A stretch of DNA of 64,000 nucleotides from Bacteroidota bacterium (GTDB lineage: Bacteria; Bacteroidota; Bacteroidia; B-17B0; Aurantibacillaceae). Position numbers and translations under genes: made by a program. Location of the stretch: contig JADBXZ010000054.1 of NCBI GenBank assembly GCA_020403265.1, positions 62,001 to 126,000 on the forward strand. The letters are read 5' to 3'. Positions 63,201 to 64,000 of the stretch are shown here, piece after piece (the first letter of the stretch is position 1; each line of letters opens with the position of its first letter). A model generated the notes under the pieces. It did not search any database. It saw nothing but the letters and a program-made list of their open reading frames with translations, and was not told where the DNA came from.

Positions 63201-64000
63201 CAAACTCCTTAACAGGCTGCACCAGCAATTCTGTCATTCCGGTTAACGTTCTTGGTTCTCCAATTTTTACTGCAAGTGCTTTAAGTTCCAGTGTTTGTAC
63301 AAACGGTTCAATTAATCTTAATGCAGGAGGAGCAGCTGTTACTAATTACACATGGACTGGTCCAGGATCATTTAACGCCATTGGTGCCAGCCAAACGATT
63401 AACAATGCAACACCTGCTAATGCAGGAAATTACAGCATCAGCGTGACAGATGCCAATGGTTGTTCAAACAACGGGCTTGTTAGTGTCTTCGTGTATAGTT
63501 TAACGCCTGCAAGTGCAAGTGTAAATTCATCGGGCGTAATTTGCAGCGGCAATACGATTAATTTAAATGCTTCAAATGGAACAAGTTATAATTGGTCCGG
63601 ACCACTATCTTTTACTTCTACTATCCAAAATCCGGCATTAACTAATATCACGTCCGGTATGTCAGGCATATACACAGTTACAGTTTTAGATAATAATAAT
63701 TGTACAAACACTGCAACAACACAAGTATCTATTTTTAACACACCAAACTTGGTGAATAGTAACGGAGGAAATACCTGTGTAGGATCTAATGTAATTTTGT
63801 TTGCTAATTTTGGAAGCTCTGTAGCAGTTAACTGGTATGACGAAGCCACCTTAACAAATACATTACTGGCGAACTCAAATACCTTTACGCCAAATTTTGG
63901 GGCATTCGGCACTTATACGTTTTATGCACAAGGTAGTTCAAACGGATGTACTAGCAGCGTAACGCCAATTATTGCTAATTATTTTAACATCAATTCAAGT
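60209..64000 (+). CDS. Giant repeat adhesin, continuation in the same frame (runs off the window)
   Basis: At least 1263 codons in frame with the segment before TGA 60206. It begins VSGNAIVSGQPNDNPCGAIQ with another PPC-like unit (ADVWFKVTVPPSGNIYITP), then a third larger one (SWIRFTAASTTASFKIDVAN). From about 61200 it is made of tandem Ig-like/PKD-like repeats of roughly 70-85 residues with the pattern C-x-G-x-S/T-x-x-L-x-x-G-A-x-x-Y-x-W and conserved Cys. A SprB-like repeat (PSNCSASTGSITNV) is at about 62320. Such proteins in Bacteroidota normally end in a T9SS sorting domain, which would be beyond 64000. It is predicted to be a surface adhesin. Confidence 0.8.

Noticed and set aside
1-64000. 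Insertion sequences, prophage, toxin-antitoxin, defence islands
   Set aside because: I found no transposase, integrase, phage structural, restriction, Cas or toxin-antitoxin motif in any frame, and no terminal inverted repeats around genes.

Overview
The window comes from an AT-rich member of the Bacteroidota. The evidence is mutually consistent: type IX secretion (T9SS) sorting domains of both type A (YPNP...) and type B (gliding motility-associated, CHU_C), a GldB lipoprotein, a fused SecDF, many small 'SCKKD' lipoproteins, putative promoters of the TAnnTTTG type, weak Shine-Dalgarno signals and futalosine-pathway menaquinone genes. I cannot place it below phylum or class from the sequence alone. 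No insertion sequence, prophage, CRISPR array, plasmid origin or rRNA was seen. The one RNA gene is a tRNA-Pro(UGG). This is a stable chromosomal segment rather than a mobile region.

Layout. 1-4 kb: 5' part of secDF, then four tandem paralogous Cys-rich small lipoproteins. 4-9.8 kb: housekeeping block with asd, an EamA exporter, rplU-rpmA, serS, a coiled-coil lipoprotein, ybeY and a rhomboid protease. 9.9-17 kb: queuosine-precursor transporter, NlpC/P60 hydrolase, an M48 metalloprotease coupled to a small outer-membrane protein, then TPR lipoprotein, def and guaB. 17-26 kb: a roughly 2325-residue envelope protein with TPR, PD40, coiled-coil/Asn-rich duplications and three SPOR repeats, coupled to an ArsC-like protein and a MacB-type permease. 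26-31 kb: secreted proteins, ftsY and the rpmB-rpmG-DUF4295 operon. 31-46 kb: T9SS cargo, an SBBP protein, a membrane PP2C phosphatase next to gldB, an outer-membrane protein, hydrolases and a subtilase.

46-50 kb: tRNA-Pro, then folE with two 6-pyruvoyl-tetrahydropterin-synthase paralogues, and the mqnB-mqnD-dusB operon. 50.4-53.3 kb: a methionine-biosynthesis operon (metX-hom) with an unusual leader. An S-box (SAM-I) riboswitch has a P1 stem that ends one base before the start codon of a 33-residue peptide. That peptide ends in a Cys/Met run (CMCCCCCMC), and mutually exclusive hairpins follow it. This looks like a two-input switch, sensing SAM through the aptamer and Cys/Met-tRNA charging through ribosome stalling. 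It is the strongest candidate for an undescribed system here. 53-59 kb: pbpC, yidD, an MbnP-like lipoprotein, a thioredoxin-fold protein without its CxxC, and an RluA-type pseudouridine synthase. 59.4-64 kb: a giant repeat adhesin running off the window, interrupted by one in-frame TGA exactly where the repeat predicts cysteine.

Recurring oddities are frequent TTG/GTG starts and two genes whose signal peptides can only be reached from an ATT start. All functional calls rest on motif recognition by eye; no database search was run.
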